From NCBI RefSeq assembly GCF_016786305.1, contig NZ_JADWYV010000013.1: 64,000 nucleotides of DNA; one strand, written 5' to 3'. The notes under the pieces are model-generated. The model did no database searches. It saw nothing but the letters and a program-made list of their open reading frames with translations, and had not been told where the DNA came from. Origin of the DNA: Pseudofrankia nepalensis. Its GTDB lineage: Bacteria; Actinomycetota; Actinomycetes; Frankiales; Frankiaceae. This document shows positions 43,361 through 51,554 of the stretch, in pieces. Each line of letters begins with the position of its first letter. The stretch's first letter is position 1. Both the position numbers and the translations under genes were made by a program.

Positions 43361-43900
43361 TTAGTCATTGGCACTCCAAAAATATTCCTCCTTATATCCA
43401 AATGAGCCAGGATGATTCATCCGAAAGCCGGGCTCCGAGTTGGGTGAGCCTATTCTGATTCCAAAGGTCCAGAGTGGATCAAAAGACACGTGCTGATCGC
43501 CCGCGAAGGTGAACTCGGCAAATTTGACTATGCCAGAATTAATGGATGATCTGTCATCGAGTAGGCAGCGGAGAGATGAGCATGGAAGATGGTCGGCCTC
43601 ACCAAAGTAGATTTCCGAGAGGCTCGCCACACCAGCTTCCGCCTCTTCGTCGTCGAGCAAAACCTGATCATGCGCGATCCCGCCCACAACCCTCATGGCG
43701 AGTTGATCACCCTGATCCACGGCGGTGAGTTGAAGGTAAGGGCCTCCCGTCCCCGCCTCAAGGTAGACATTATCTGGAAGTAGATTGAAGCGCCGCGCAG
43801 GGTCCGCCTTCATAAAGAACCCAGGGATCAGCAGATCGCTGAAGCGCTTGGTGCGCAGCAGCAGAAGGATCTCGTCCAGATTCGTTCTGTCAGTTTTCAT
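43361..43900 (-). CDS. Hypothetical protein, lower-GC, possibly an immunity-type protein
   Basis: Unrecognised 179-aa acidic protein. It has no Arg/Pro bias and uses many A/T-ending codons, unlike its surroundings, so it is probably recently acquired. Visible features are an alternating strand-rich centre (PYLQLTAVDQGDQLAMRVVG) and a C-terminus FRMNHPGSFGYKEEYFWS. The ATG at 43900 lacks a strong ribosome site. Location amid toxin and IS debris and the acidic small size would suit an immunity protein of a polymorphic toxin, but no family match is claimed. Confidence 0.55.
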   Translation of the reverse strand: MKTDRTNLDEILLLLRTKRFSDLLIPGFFMKADPARRFNLLPDNVYLEAGTGGPYLQLTAVDQGDQLAMRVVGGIAHDQVLLDDEEAEAGVASLSEIYFGEADHLPCSSLRCLLDDRSSINSGIVKFAEFTFAGDQHVSFDPLWTFGIRIGSPNSEPGFRMNHPGSFGYKEEYFWSAND

Positions 43901-44062
43901 CGGCGGAGCCTATTCTTGTTGATCATCCTATTTAGACCACTATCAACATCTTCAAGAATCGTCCAGTAACCCCCTTTCTGGAAGTGCTCGGCGCGTTCGC
44001 AGTTTCCCGAGAGGGTGTTTGCCGCCGAGTTCGACGACGGCGCCAACGACTACGGCCCTACT

Positions 44063-44751
44063 CTAGCGATCCACACGGCCTAGAACGGCCTCCAACTCCC
44101 TCCAATACCGGTACGTAGCGTAATTCATCCTGCGTTCGTACTCGGCCGCGATCTCGCTGGACGGGTGAACGTTCTGCATGATCCACGTAGTCATCCTGAT
44201 CTCATGCACGCGGCGCGGCACCTCGAAGCCGTCCCAGGCCGTCACGTCGAACCCGTAGGCGGCCGCGAACGCCCGGTACTGCGCGTCGGTCCACCACCCC
44301 GCGGTCCGGTACTCCGTCGCCGTCATCGCCAGGTCCCACTCCGGCTGACCCCACCCGAACCGCTCGAAATCGATCAGTACCGGGCCGTCCGCCGTGACCA
44401 TCAGGTTGGCCACGTGGGCATCGCCGTGGATCGGCCCGGGAGACAGCGCAAAGTCGAGCCGTGACGCCGCGACGCCGAGCTCTTCGTAGGTCGCTCGCAG
44501 GAGGTCCTTGTCGCCGACCGGGACCGGCGCATGCTCGATCCTGGGAGCCACCCGCCCGACCAGCTCAACCGCGGGAAGAGCGAACCCCGTCGGTGCGGGA
44601 AGCCGGTGGAGCCGGCGCAGGAGACCCCCAGATACCCGGCATCGTCCTCTATCCCGTCACGGCCGATGATCTGCCGCCAGAACGTCACCGGGTGTCCGTC
44701 GACCTCCAGGGGCTGCGGCACATCGGCCAGGCGCGCCGCCGGATAGCCCAC
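44063..44751 (-). pseudogene. Aminoglycoside/hydroxyurea-phosphotransferase-like gene, frameshifted and 5'-truncated
   Basis: The C-terminal part carries the Brenner motif PGPIHGDAHVANLMV and the metal site PVLIDFERFGWGQPEWDLA. Upstream in the same frame is RLHRLPAPTGFALPAVELVG, then the frame is lost at a five-base C run (44625-44629). The preceding residues continue in another frame: GYPAARLADVPQPLEVDGHP then VTFW. The first 60 or so residues, including the nucleotide-binding loop, are missing where the IS begins near 44752. Confidence 0.85.
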
Positions 44752-45725
44752 CTGGCCCGACCGCGCGATCCTGGCCGTGTTAGCCCGGCTACTGCCCCGG
44801 GAGGTCCGGTCGCACCGGCTGGTGACCCCGGCGACGTTGCTGGCCTGGCATCGCCGCCTGGTCCGCCGACGGTGGACCTACCCGCACCGGATGGGCCGCC
44901 CGCCGGTCGATGAGGAGCTGCGGACGCTGGTGATCCGCCTGGCCCGCGACAACCCGACCTGGGGTCACCGCCGCGTCCAAGGCGAACTGCTCGGCCTGGG
45001 GTATCGGATCGGAGCGGGCACGGTCCGTCGGCTCCTCACCGGCGCCGGTCTCGGCCCGGCCGCACGCCGCCACGCCGACGCCAGCTGGCGCACCTTCCTA
45101 CAGGCCCAGGCCGGTGGCCTGCTGGCCACCGACTTCTTCCACCTCGACACCATCGCCCTGCGCCGGCTCTATGTCTTGTTCGTCATCGAGATCCAGACCC
45201 GGCGCGTCCACATCCTCGGCGTGACCGCCCACCCGACCGGAGCCTGGGTCGCCCAACAGGCACGCCAACTCGTCCTGGACCTGGACGGACGCCTCGATGG
45301 GATCCGGTTCCTGATCCGCGACCGTGACGCGAAATACACGAGGTCGTTCGACGACGTGTTCGCCGCCGAAGGCATCCAGGTCGTGAAGACTCCGCCACGG
45401 ACGCCGCGGGCGAACTGCCACGCGGAACAGTTCATACGCTCCGTCCGCCAGGAGTGCACCGACCGGATCCTCCTCTACGGCGAACGCCACGCCACCGCCG
45501 TGCTCGGCGAGTACGCCCGCCACTTCAACGACCATCGGCCCCACCAAGGGCGACACCAGCGCCCACCGAACCACGACCCGGCCGCTGCCGCGCCCCTCGA
45601 CGGCCCGATCCACCGCCGCAAGATCCTCAGCGGCGTCATCAGCCAGTACCACCGCGCCGCCTGACCGAACAGCAAAACCGCAGGTCACGCCCCCGAATCG
45701 AGTTTTGGCACGCTACAACGCGTCC
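44752..45725 (+). mobile_element. 5'-truncated IS3/IS481-like element with integrase-core transposase
   Basis: The element spans the transposase and its downstream end. The left end abuts the truncated phosphotransferase at about 44752; homologous elements extend further upstream, so this copy lost its left end. The right end lies before the acyl-CoA dehydrogenase scar at 45729. Bases 45650-45716 recur inverted at 25356-25425, which defines the right end region. No target duplication can be read. Confidence 0.75.
44777..45664 (+). CDS. Integrase-core (rve) transposase, N-terminally truncated
   Basis: A 295-aa reading frame from a GTG. The DDE residues are present: Asp119 in LLATDFFHLDTIAL, Asp182 in FLIRDRDAKYT and Glu217 in NCHAEQFIRSVRQE. 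The start VLARLLPREVRSHRLVTPAT is internal to family members, which normally have 60-90 more N-terminal residues with a helix-turn-helix; upstream codons read PTWPDRAILA after a TAG. It could express a DNA-binding-deficient protein, so it is likely inactive. Confidence 0.85.
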   Translation: MLARLLPREVRSHRLVTPATLLAWHRRLVRRRWTYPHRMGRPPVDEELRTLVIRLARDNPTWGHRRVQGELLGLGYRIGAGTVRRLLTGAGLGPAARRHADASWRTFLQAQAGGLLATDFFHLDTIALRRLYVLFVIEIQTRRVHILGVTAHPTGAWVAQQARQLVLDLDGRLDGIRFLIRDRDAKYTRSFDDVFAAEGIQVVKTPPRTPRANCHAEQFIRSVRQECTDRILLYGERHATAVLGEYARHFNDHRPHQGRHQRPPNHDPAAAAPLDGPIHRRKILSGVISQYHRAA

Positions 45726-45728
45726 TGA

Positions 45729-45806
45729 TCAGGCCTTCGCGAGGTGGCGGCTGATCACCAGGCGCTGGATCTAGTTGGTGCCTTCGAAGATTTGCATGAC
45801 CTTGGA
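45729..45806 (-). pseudogene. Acyl-CoA dehydrogenase C-terminal scar with in-frame stop
   Basis: The minus strand reads KVMQIFEGTN, a TAG at 45771-45773, then IQRLVISRHLAKA and a stop. This is the invariant end of acyl-CoA dehydrogenases (MQIFEGTNQIQR), with CAG changed to TAG at the conserved Gln. Only about 25 codons survive beside the IS end, so the IS or a deletion removed the rest. Confidence 0.8.
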
Positions 45807-46050
45807 CCATGAAGATCAATATATGCTGTGACCTGCGACGATTCTTGGTCAGTGGTGGCCGTGGGCCTGCGTAGCCGCATCCTGTCCACGGTTGGTTCAG
45901 GGCGTGCCAGGTGCGGCGAGCTCGGTGTCGGGGCCGGTGGATGTCGCCGCGGTGTGAAGGGGCTTGGGCGAGGGTGGGGCGGGGAGCATCTTCGCTGTTC
46001 GGCGTGCGTGCGTGGCGCGGGTCGGCGGTGTGAATCGGTCTTGCGGGGTG

Positions 46051-46644
46051 CTATTGCTCGTCGGAGCCGTGTGGCGGTGTGTGGACGTCGAGGGCGTCCG
46101 CGCTCAGGGCGTAGTCGTCGGGGTGTCGCGCCAGATGGTTCGCGGCCTCGTACAGGGCGGGTAGCGCCGCGAGATCCTTCGACCGGCCGGCGGTCTCCTT
46201 CGAGCGGATGATGTCCTCGAGGCTCGCGACGTAGATCGAGAGACCGAATCCTGTGATGTCATAGCGGCGAGCGTTCCGCATGATCGCGTCGAAGGGTCCT
46301 ACGCCGGGGAGTTCGATCAGGACGTCGATGGCCCCGTAGCGGGTTCTGTACATCGCGAAGTACTCGGCGTAGAACTCGGCTGGCTGGACCTCGGGGTGCG
46401 GGAGGTACTCGGTCGAGTTCGCGGCCTTCTTCAGTGTCGCGGTGCCGCTGAGCGCGGCGGCGAGCCGGGCCAGGTTCTCGGGCTCGGGGTCGGGGACGAT
46501 GTCCAGATCACCGGTGACGTAGGGGGTTCCCTGGAGTCTCGCGCCGACGCCGCCGACGATCGCATAGCGAACACGGTGCTCGGCGAGCATGCCGAGCATT
46601 CTGGGCAGTTCAAGGAGGAGAGAGGCCCGCGGTTCCTCGGTCAC
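46051..46644 (-). CDS. Nucleotidyltransferase toxin, AbiEii/MNT-like
   Basis: A 197-aa nucleotidyltransferase-fold protein. The active-site motif is YAIVGGVGARLQG followed by VTGDLDIVPD, matching the GG...DxD pattern of MNT/AbiEii proteins; the third acid may be in GAIDVLIELPG. Helical C-terminus: ASLEDIIRSKETAGRSKDLA. Its GTG start overlaps the 83-aa gene's stop (GTGA), so the pair is coupled, as in toxin-antitoxin operons. Relatives block tRNAs by adding nucleotides. Confidence 0.85.
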   Translation of the reverse strand: MTEEPRASLLLELPRMLGMLAEHRVRYAIVGGVGARLQGTPYVTGDLDIVPDPEPENLARLAAALSGTATLKKAANSTEYLPHPEVQPAEFYAEYFAMYRTRYGAIDVLIELPGVGPFDAIMRNARRYDITGFGLSIYVASLEDIIRSKETAGRSKDLAALPALYEAANHLARHPDDYALSADALDVHTPPHGSDEQ

Positions 46645-46892
46645 TCGGCGGCCGGCCGGGCGCTGGCGAACACCGCGTGCTCGGCCATGAGCATCCGCAG
46701 GCGCTGCTCCGGTGGCATGGCGAGGATTGTCTTCACCTGGATCAGAAGCCCAGGGTCGGACTGCCAGGTCTCCCTGGTCACTGTCTTGAAGAGCGCCTGG
46801 GCGCGCGCCCGTGCCTGCGCGGCGCGCTCGCGGAGATAGGCGGCGCGCTCGGCGGGATCCTCCGGCGGGTCGAAGGGATCATCTAGGTTCAT
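46641..46892 (-). CDS. Putative antitoxin of the nucleotidyltransferase pair
   Basis: An 83-aa charged helical protein (EDPAERAAYLRERAAQARAR), then RLRMLMAEHAVFA. The ATG has GGAGGTT upstream with good spacing; longer readings of the frame are unlikely. The overlap with the downstream nucleotidyltransferase and the small acidic/Arg-rich helix suit a cognate antitoxin. I recognise no named family. Confidence 0.72.
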   Translation of the reverse strand: MNLDDPFDPPEDPAERAAYLRERAAQARARAQALFKTVTRETWQSDPGLLIQVKTILAMPPEQRLRMLMAEHAVFASARPAAE

Positions 46893-47518
46893 CGCTGAAC
46901 CTCCCACGTCCCGACGCCGGGCTGTTCTGAGGTCTCCCGCGGCGGGTGGCTGGCACGGGCTGGACCCACGGGGCGAGACTACCAGCCACTTGACCATGTG
47001 GATCAACCAGGACGCAGGCGCGGGGGCGTGTCTGTGGGACTCCACGCACCATGCTGATGATCTCGTGTGAGGTGTGGGGATCTTTCGGCTGAGTGGTGCT
47101 GGAGCTGGTGCGCGGCTGGTGGCCTCATCGCGCCCATCAATCTTCCCAGCCCAGCGGCCCGACCTCTGCGAGAGCTTCGTCGACCTTGCCGGCGCGGGCG
47201 CTTTCGTCGTCGCGAAGCCCCCGGCCGCGCTTGCCTGCGGCTACTCGTGCGGTTTGCGAATTAACTAAGAGTGATGGGTGGCTTGATCTCGCCCAACGGG
47301 CTCACCCGCGACCGAGCCTCCAGGCCTCCTCCGTCCCCTAGTGCGGGGCCTGGTGGAGCGTAGCCAGCACGCGACCTTGCTCCAATCTAGTCGGCGGACT
47401 ATAGTCACGCGACTAAGTTGCGACTTCCGCGCGACCATGAACGACGATCTTGTCATGGCCGGCCTTCCGCCAGCACTCAGGCCTGGTAGCTGGTTCCGTT
47501 GCCGATAGGAGGACTTCA
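46893..47518. other. Intergenic region upstream of the cupin gene
   Basis: About 625 nt without a supported gene. Short overlapping frames on both strands have no ribosome sites or family features. It carries the tandem 14-bp palindromes at 47388-47415. Confidence 0.5.
47388..47415. promoter_or_regulatory. Two adjacent TAGTC-N4-GACTA operators
   Basis: TAGTCGGCGGACTA (47388-47401) is followed without a gap by TAGTCACGCGACTA (47402-47415). Each is a perfect 5-bp dyad with a 4-nt centre, and together they form a 28-bp site with ACTATAGT at the junction. It lies about 100 nt before the cupin start. Confidence 0.75.
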
Positions 47519-47908
47519 ATGCCAGTGATGAAGCCACAGGAGTTACCAGAGAACGGCGGCGGCCGCTGGCCGAACACCGGGTTCCGCTCCGTGCGGTGGG
47601 GTGACATAGAGGTCGGGTACACCATCGCCCCACCGATCGACTGCACGCCCGGCTACCAGGGTCTCCCTGGTGGGGTCTGCAACTGCCCGCACTACGGCTA
47701 CGTCTTCAAGGGGAGGCTTCGGGCGATCTACCCGGGAACGGACTGGCCGGACGAGACGGCCGTCACTGGCGATGTCTACTTCTTCCCCGCCGGCCACAGC
47801 CTCATCTACGAGGAGGCGAGCGAGGTCCTCGAGCTGAACCCGGCCGCCGCCCTCGACGCGCTCATGAACCACTTCGAGAAGATGATGGCGAGCGGCTGGT
47901 CCGGCTGA
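47519..47908 (+). CDS. Cupin-domain protein
   Basis: A single-domain beta-barrel protein of 129 aa. Cupin motif 1 is NCPHYGYVFKGRLRAIYPG with one His; motif 2 is TGDVYFFPAGHSLIYEEASE, ending with His. The metal site is incomplete compared with classical cupins, so ligand sensing is as likely as catalysis. AGGAGG lies 6 nt before the ATG. It is preceded by a strong tandem operator and followed by transposase debris. Confidence 0.8.
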   Translation: MPVMKPQELPENGGGRWPNTGFRSVRWGDIEVGYTIAPPIDCTPGYQGLPGGVCNCPHYGYVFKGRLRAIYPGTDWPDETAVTGDVYFFPAGHSLIYEEASEVLELNPAAALDALMNHFEKMMASGWSG

Positions 47909-47923
47909 CGCACGCCGTCAACA

Positions 47924-48090
47924 GTCAAGATCCCGCCCGGAGCTCCGCGGGCAAACGCCTACGCGGTGCGGTTCGTCCGCGCACTCCGAGCCGAGGCCAC
48001 CGCCCGCATGCCGATCTTCGGTGACCGACACCCGCTGACCGTCCTGGCCGACTACGCGGCCCACGACAACGGCTGGCGACCCCACCGCCG
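47924..48090 (+). mobile_element. Integrase-core transposase remnant
   Basis: A frame reads KIPPGAPRANAYAVRFVRAL, then MPIFGDRHPLTVLADYA and WRPHR, matching the end of IS3/IS481-type transposases (PRANAYAERFVRSVR and FGERHLLTVLTEYARHYN). It begins 15 nt after the cupin stop, and Glu is replaced by Val in AYAVRF, removing the third catalytic acid. Confidence 0.8.
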
Positions 48091-48177
48091 CCGTGATCTT
48101 CTGCCACTCCGGCCCGACCGCCCCATCGCTGTTTGTTGCGGATCGTCAGGCGGTCCTCGGGGTCGGTCGTGAGTGGG

Positions 48178-48435
48178 CGCCGTGCGCAGATGATCCTTCT
48201 GTCGGCGCAGGGCATGACCCCACCGAGGATCGCCGAGGTGACGGTCACGTCGGAGGACCGGGTCAGCGACGTGATCCACAACTTCAACCATGACGGCTTC
48301 GACTCGCTCTACCCGAAGTACGCGCGCGGCCGGCCGCGGAAGTTCAGCCTGCCGGAACGCCTCGAGATCAAGAAGATAGCGAAGTCGCGGCCGAGCGAGC
48401 ATGGGCTGCCGTTCTCGACCTGGAGTCTGTCGAAG
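48178..48435 (+). mobile_element. IS630-family transposase N-terminal remnant
   Basis: The frame reads RRAQMILLSAQGMTPPRIAE, VTSEDRVSDVIHNFN, FDSLYPKYARGRPRKFSLPE and HGLPFSTWSLSK, the HTH half of IS630 transposases. After STWSLSK the frame turns to Arg/Pro-rich sequence, and no DDE domain follows. Confidence 0.82.
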
Positions 48436-48587
48436 CCCCGAAAGGCTGGCGCACTGACCTGTCCACGTCGGCGGAGGACGGAGCCCCAGCGACCCGACCG
48501 GCCGCATCCCCGTGTGCGTCGCCGACCGCGACCTCGTCGCCCGCACCATCGACCACCTGACCGCCGATCGGAAGATCTCGCGGGCAG

Positions 48588-50831
48588 TCAGAAAAGCCAG
48601 GTGCTGAATCGGCTGGACTCCTTTGCGGCGGCGCCGAGGTGTATCTCGATCGCCCCGCTCTGTGGATGGTTCTCGCCGAGGGTGTTTCTGGATATCGTGA
48701 GCGCCCGCTCCATCAGCGTCGTCGCCGTGGACCTCTGTCCCTGTTTGGCGAGCGCTAGTGCCAGATTGTGCAGGCACACCGCGACGTCGGGGTGATCGGG
48801 GCCGCACGCCGACTCGGTGACGGACAGGGCGCGGCGGTACAGGGCTGCCGCCTCGGCCGCCTGCCCGTTGTCGTAGAGCGCGGCGGCCACGTTGTTCAGG
48901 CAGGTCGCCGTGGCAGGATGGTCGGGCCCGTGGACGGTTTCGGTGATGGCCAGGGCGCGTTCGAGCAGCGGCCGGGCAGCAGCCGGGTCTGTGCGCAGGA
49001 CCCGCACCGCGGAGCCCAAATTGGTCAGATCTCTGGCGACTGCCCGATGGCGGGGCCCGTAGGCGGCCTCGTCGATGGCCAGCGCCCGCCGGAGCAGGGG
49101 CGCCACCTCGTCGGAGCCAAGGGTGAACAGCGCCGCAGCCAGGCCGTTGAGGGTGTCCGCCACCGCGGGATGGTCACGGCCGTGGCCGGCCTCCACCAGC
49201 GCGAGGGCCTGGCGAGCGAGCGGCTCGGCCTGCGCGGCCTGGCCCTGCACCTGGAGATAGGTCGCGGCCTGAACATGCAGCCATTCGAGGTCAGTCAGGG
49301 CGGACGGCGCGCTGGGCTCGGTGACCAGGAACGGGACGACGCGCCGCCACCACCGTTCCCGGCTGTCTCTCCACGGGCCTGCCTGCCGCGCCAGCCGCGG
49401 CGGCGCGAGCGGGCTGCTGGCTCGATTCAGGACCGCGCGGGCGTGGGGTAGCAGCACACGCCACCGGGGCCAGTCCGCCGGGTGGGTGTCGATGCCGCCG
49501 GGCAGATCCGCGCGGAGCAGGGCGAGCAGGACGGCGGAAAGTTCGTGCTGCCGGGTCTGTCCCATCCTTCGGCGGGTGGATGCCTGGACCAGGCGGTGGC
49601 TCCAGATCGCGGTGGCGTCCCGGTCCGCCATTCCCGAGGAGACGAGCGTCGCCACGGTCCGGATCCAGGTCATCCGGTCGCTCACGGCCCGGGCGAGTGG
49701 CCCTTCGCCGAGCAGATCGCCACGGCCGTCGAGCAGATCGAGCGGCAGCGGTTCCGGCGCGCTCACCGCGAGCAGTTCCAACAGCTCGAGGGCCGCGGGT
49801 GCGTTGTCGCCGAGCTGCCGGGTGGATGTCTCCCACAGAGTCGCCACCGTGACGCCGGCCCGGTCGGCGACCGTGCCCAGCTCGATCGCCTCGTCCAGCC
49901 GTTCCTGCAGCAGGCGGGCCAGGTCCACCAGCGGAGTTCCGGACTGACCGCAGAACGCGGCCGCCTGTTCGACCGCCAGCGGGAGGTCGCCCAGCAGCTC
50001 GGCCGTGGTGTCCGCTGCTTGCGGGTCCGCGCCCGTGAGACGGCCGGCCAGAAGCGTGACCGATGCGGTTCTCGCCAGCGTGGGCACCTTGACCGTCGTG
50101 CCGACGCTGTCCCAGCCCGCCCGGCGGGAGGTCACCAGGAGCCGGCCGAGCCTGTCCCAGTGACGGAGCGGGTCGAGGGCGGCGAGGTCCTCGGCGTTGT
50201 CGAGGACCAACAGCCACCGCAGGTGCCGCAGGTGCAGTTCCCAGAACACGCCGTGCGGGTCGGTGCTGGCTGGCAGGCCGAGCCTCTCCCCGAGCGCGGC
50301 GAGGTGGCCGGACACCAGCTCGGCTCGCTCGGCCGGAATCCACCACACGACGTCGAACAGGTGGCGCTGCCTGTGGGCGAACTCGGCGGCAAGCGCCGTC
50401 TTTCCAACACCGCCCATCCCCACCAGGGCAACGACCGACGCCATGTCGTGCCCGGTCGGCGCGGCCATCGCGGCCAGTTCGGCGAGCAGGACCTCACGGC
50501 CGACGAACAGCGTTGGCCGGATGGGAACCTTCCAGTACCCCGGCCCCGCCGCAACGGCCTTGCCGCGGCTCCCACCTGCCCTGGAACCGGCGAGGAGTCC
50601 GTTGGCGGGGGACCGCTTCCGTACCAGGGCCAGGAGGCGTTCCCGGCCGTCGCTCGCCACACCGGCCACCAGCAGGTCCGACACCGCGGTCCAGAACACC
50701 CGCGGGCTGTGGGTGCTCCAGGGCAGATCGGCACCCGGAAGACCGGCCTCAACGAGAAACTGCCGCGCCTCCAACGGGTCGGCGAAGAACTCGGCCAGCG
50801 CCACGACCTCCTCGGTCGTCAGCCCTTCCAC
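48588..50831 (-). CDS. EAD - NB-ARC ATPase - TPR protein
   Basis: STAND protein of 747 aa. Residues 1-75 form an effector-associated domain of the EAD1 kind (VVALAEFFADPLEARQFLVE, then FWTAVSDLLVAGV). NB-ARC follows with Walker A GMGGVGKT (138-145), Walker B LLVLDNAED (207-215) and sensor LLVTSRR. TPRs of the FDxx/tetratricopeptide_10 kind fill about 530-735 (AVADTLNGLAAALFTLGSDE). GTG start with GGAGG upstream. The EAD should recruit a separate effector carrying a matching EAD; EAD proteins also occur at 62258 and 63479 in this window. No effector gene is adjacent; flanks are IS remnants. Confidence 0.88.
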   Translation of the reverse strand: MEGLTTEEVVALAEFFADPLEARQFLVEAGLPGADLPWSTHSPRVFWTAVSDLLVAGVASDGRERLLALVRKRSPANGLLAGSRAGGSRGKAVAAGPGYWKVPIRPTLFVGREVLLAELAAMAAPTGHDMASVVALVGMGGVGKTALAAEFAHRQRHLFDVVWWIPAERAELVSGHLAALGERLGLPASTDPHGVFWELHLRHLRWLLVLDNAEDLAALDPLRHWDRLGRLLVTSRRAGWDSVGTTVKVPTLARTASVTLLAGRLTGADPQAADTTAELLGDLPLAVEQAAAFCGQSGTPLVDLARLLQERLDEAIELGTVADRAGVTVATLWETSTRQLGDNAPAALELLELLAVSAPEPLPLDLLDGRGDLLGEGPLARAVSDRMTWIRTVATLVSSGMADRDATAIWSHRLVQASTRRRMGQTRQHELSAVLLALLRADLPGGIDTHPADWPRWRVLLPHARAVLNRASSPLAPPRLARQAGPWRDSRERWWRRVVPFLVTEPSAPSALTDLEWLHVQAATYLQVQGQAAQAEPLARQALALVEAGHGRDHPAVADTLNGLAAALFTLGSDEVAPLLRRALAIDEAAYGPRHRAVARDLTNLGSAVRVLRTDPAAARPLLERALAITETVHGPDHPATATCLNNVAAALYDNGQAAEAAALYRRALSVTESACGPDHPDVAVCLHNLALALAKQGQRSTATTLMERALTISRNTLGENHPQSGAIEIHLGAAAKESSRFSTWLF

Positions 50832-51554
50832 CAGGCCCTCCTAGCGAGGCGAACCACCCTGCGCCGCCGCCCATCATGTTGCTGACACGGCCACGCTGAC
50901 ACAACCAGACCCCGAATGACAACGGAGGGTCGCCTGCCGCCTGGCTTGGCTGTCGTTGACGTCCCGATAGGACAGGGCGAAGCGCAGGTACCACCGCACC
51001 GCCAGAACGATCACCTCCGGCGGGGACCGGAACCCGGCGAACTCCGACACGGGCACCAGCGGGCGAGGGCAGCGAGCCACCAATCGATCATGCCTCGACC
51101 ATCGAAGTAGACCACGGCACCAGCCTGTGCGACAGCGCCCAGGACGTGCCTGCCACCGGGCAGCACGCGGCCGGTGTCCGACAAACCGCATATCCCGACA
51201 AAAGCACCCCGACCAGCTCCGATCCTAGGGCGCCACCGGGCCAGTGACAGAAGAAGTTGGTTGAGCCGGTACACGCGACCCATGTTCGCCGCCTCTGCTA
51301 CGGTGACGGCCTCACAGCGGAGGCACCTATGAGGTGCCCGCTTGAAGCGGCGTGCGACCGCAGGGGTATGCTCGCGACCGCGAGAGTTTCTCCTCTCAAA
51401 TTGACGGGACGCAAGCCGTGGCCGGCCGTCCGCGGAGCGCATGTCGGTGCCACCGACAACCATGTGAGGATCCAATGCACGTACGGGGGAAAAGACCATA
51501 CCGGCGCGCGCGCCGGCGATCATCTGGTTTTCGGCAGTCGCTCGGACGATAGCC
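50832..51554. other. Intergenic region with an IS6 scrap
   Basis: About 720 nt without an intact gene between divergent genes. It holds the IS6-type remnant at 50950-51062. The rest gives only short overlapping frames. It should include promoters for the NB-ARC gene and the envelope operon. Confidence 0.5.
50950..51062 (-). mobile_element. IS6-family transposase remnant
   Basis: The minus strand reads EFAGFRSPPEVIVLAVRWYL then RFALSYRDV, the conserved start of IS6/IS26-type transposases (FPPEVIMLAVRWYLRYGLSYRDV). The DDE domain is absent. Confidence 0.78.

Noticed and set aside
45807..46050. Plus-strand open frame downstream of the acyl-CoA dehydrogenase scar
   Set aside because: Arg/Gly-rich, no ribosome site, overlaps the nucleotidyltransferase gene end.
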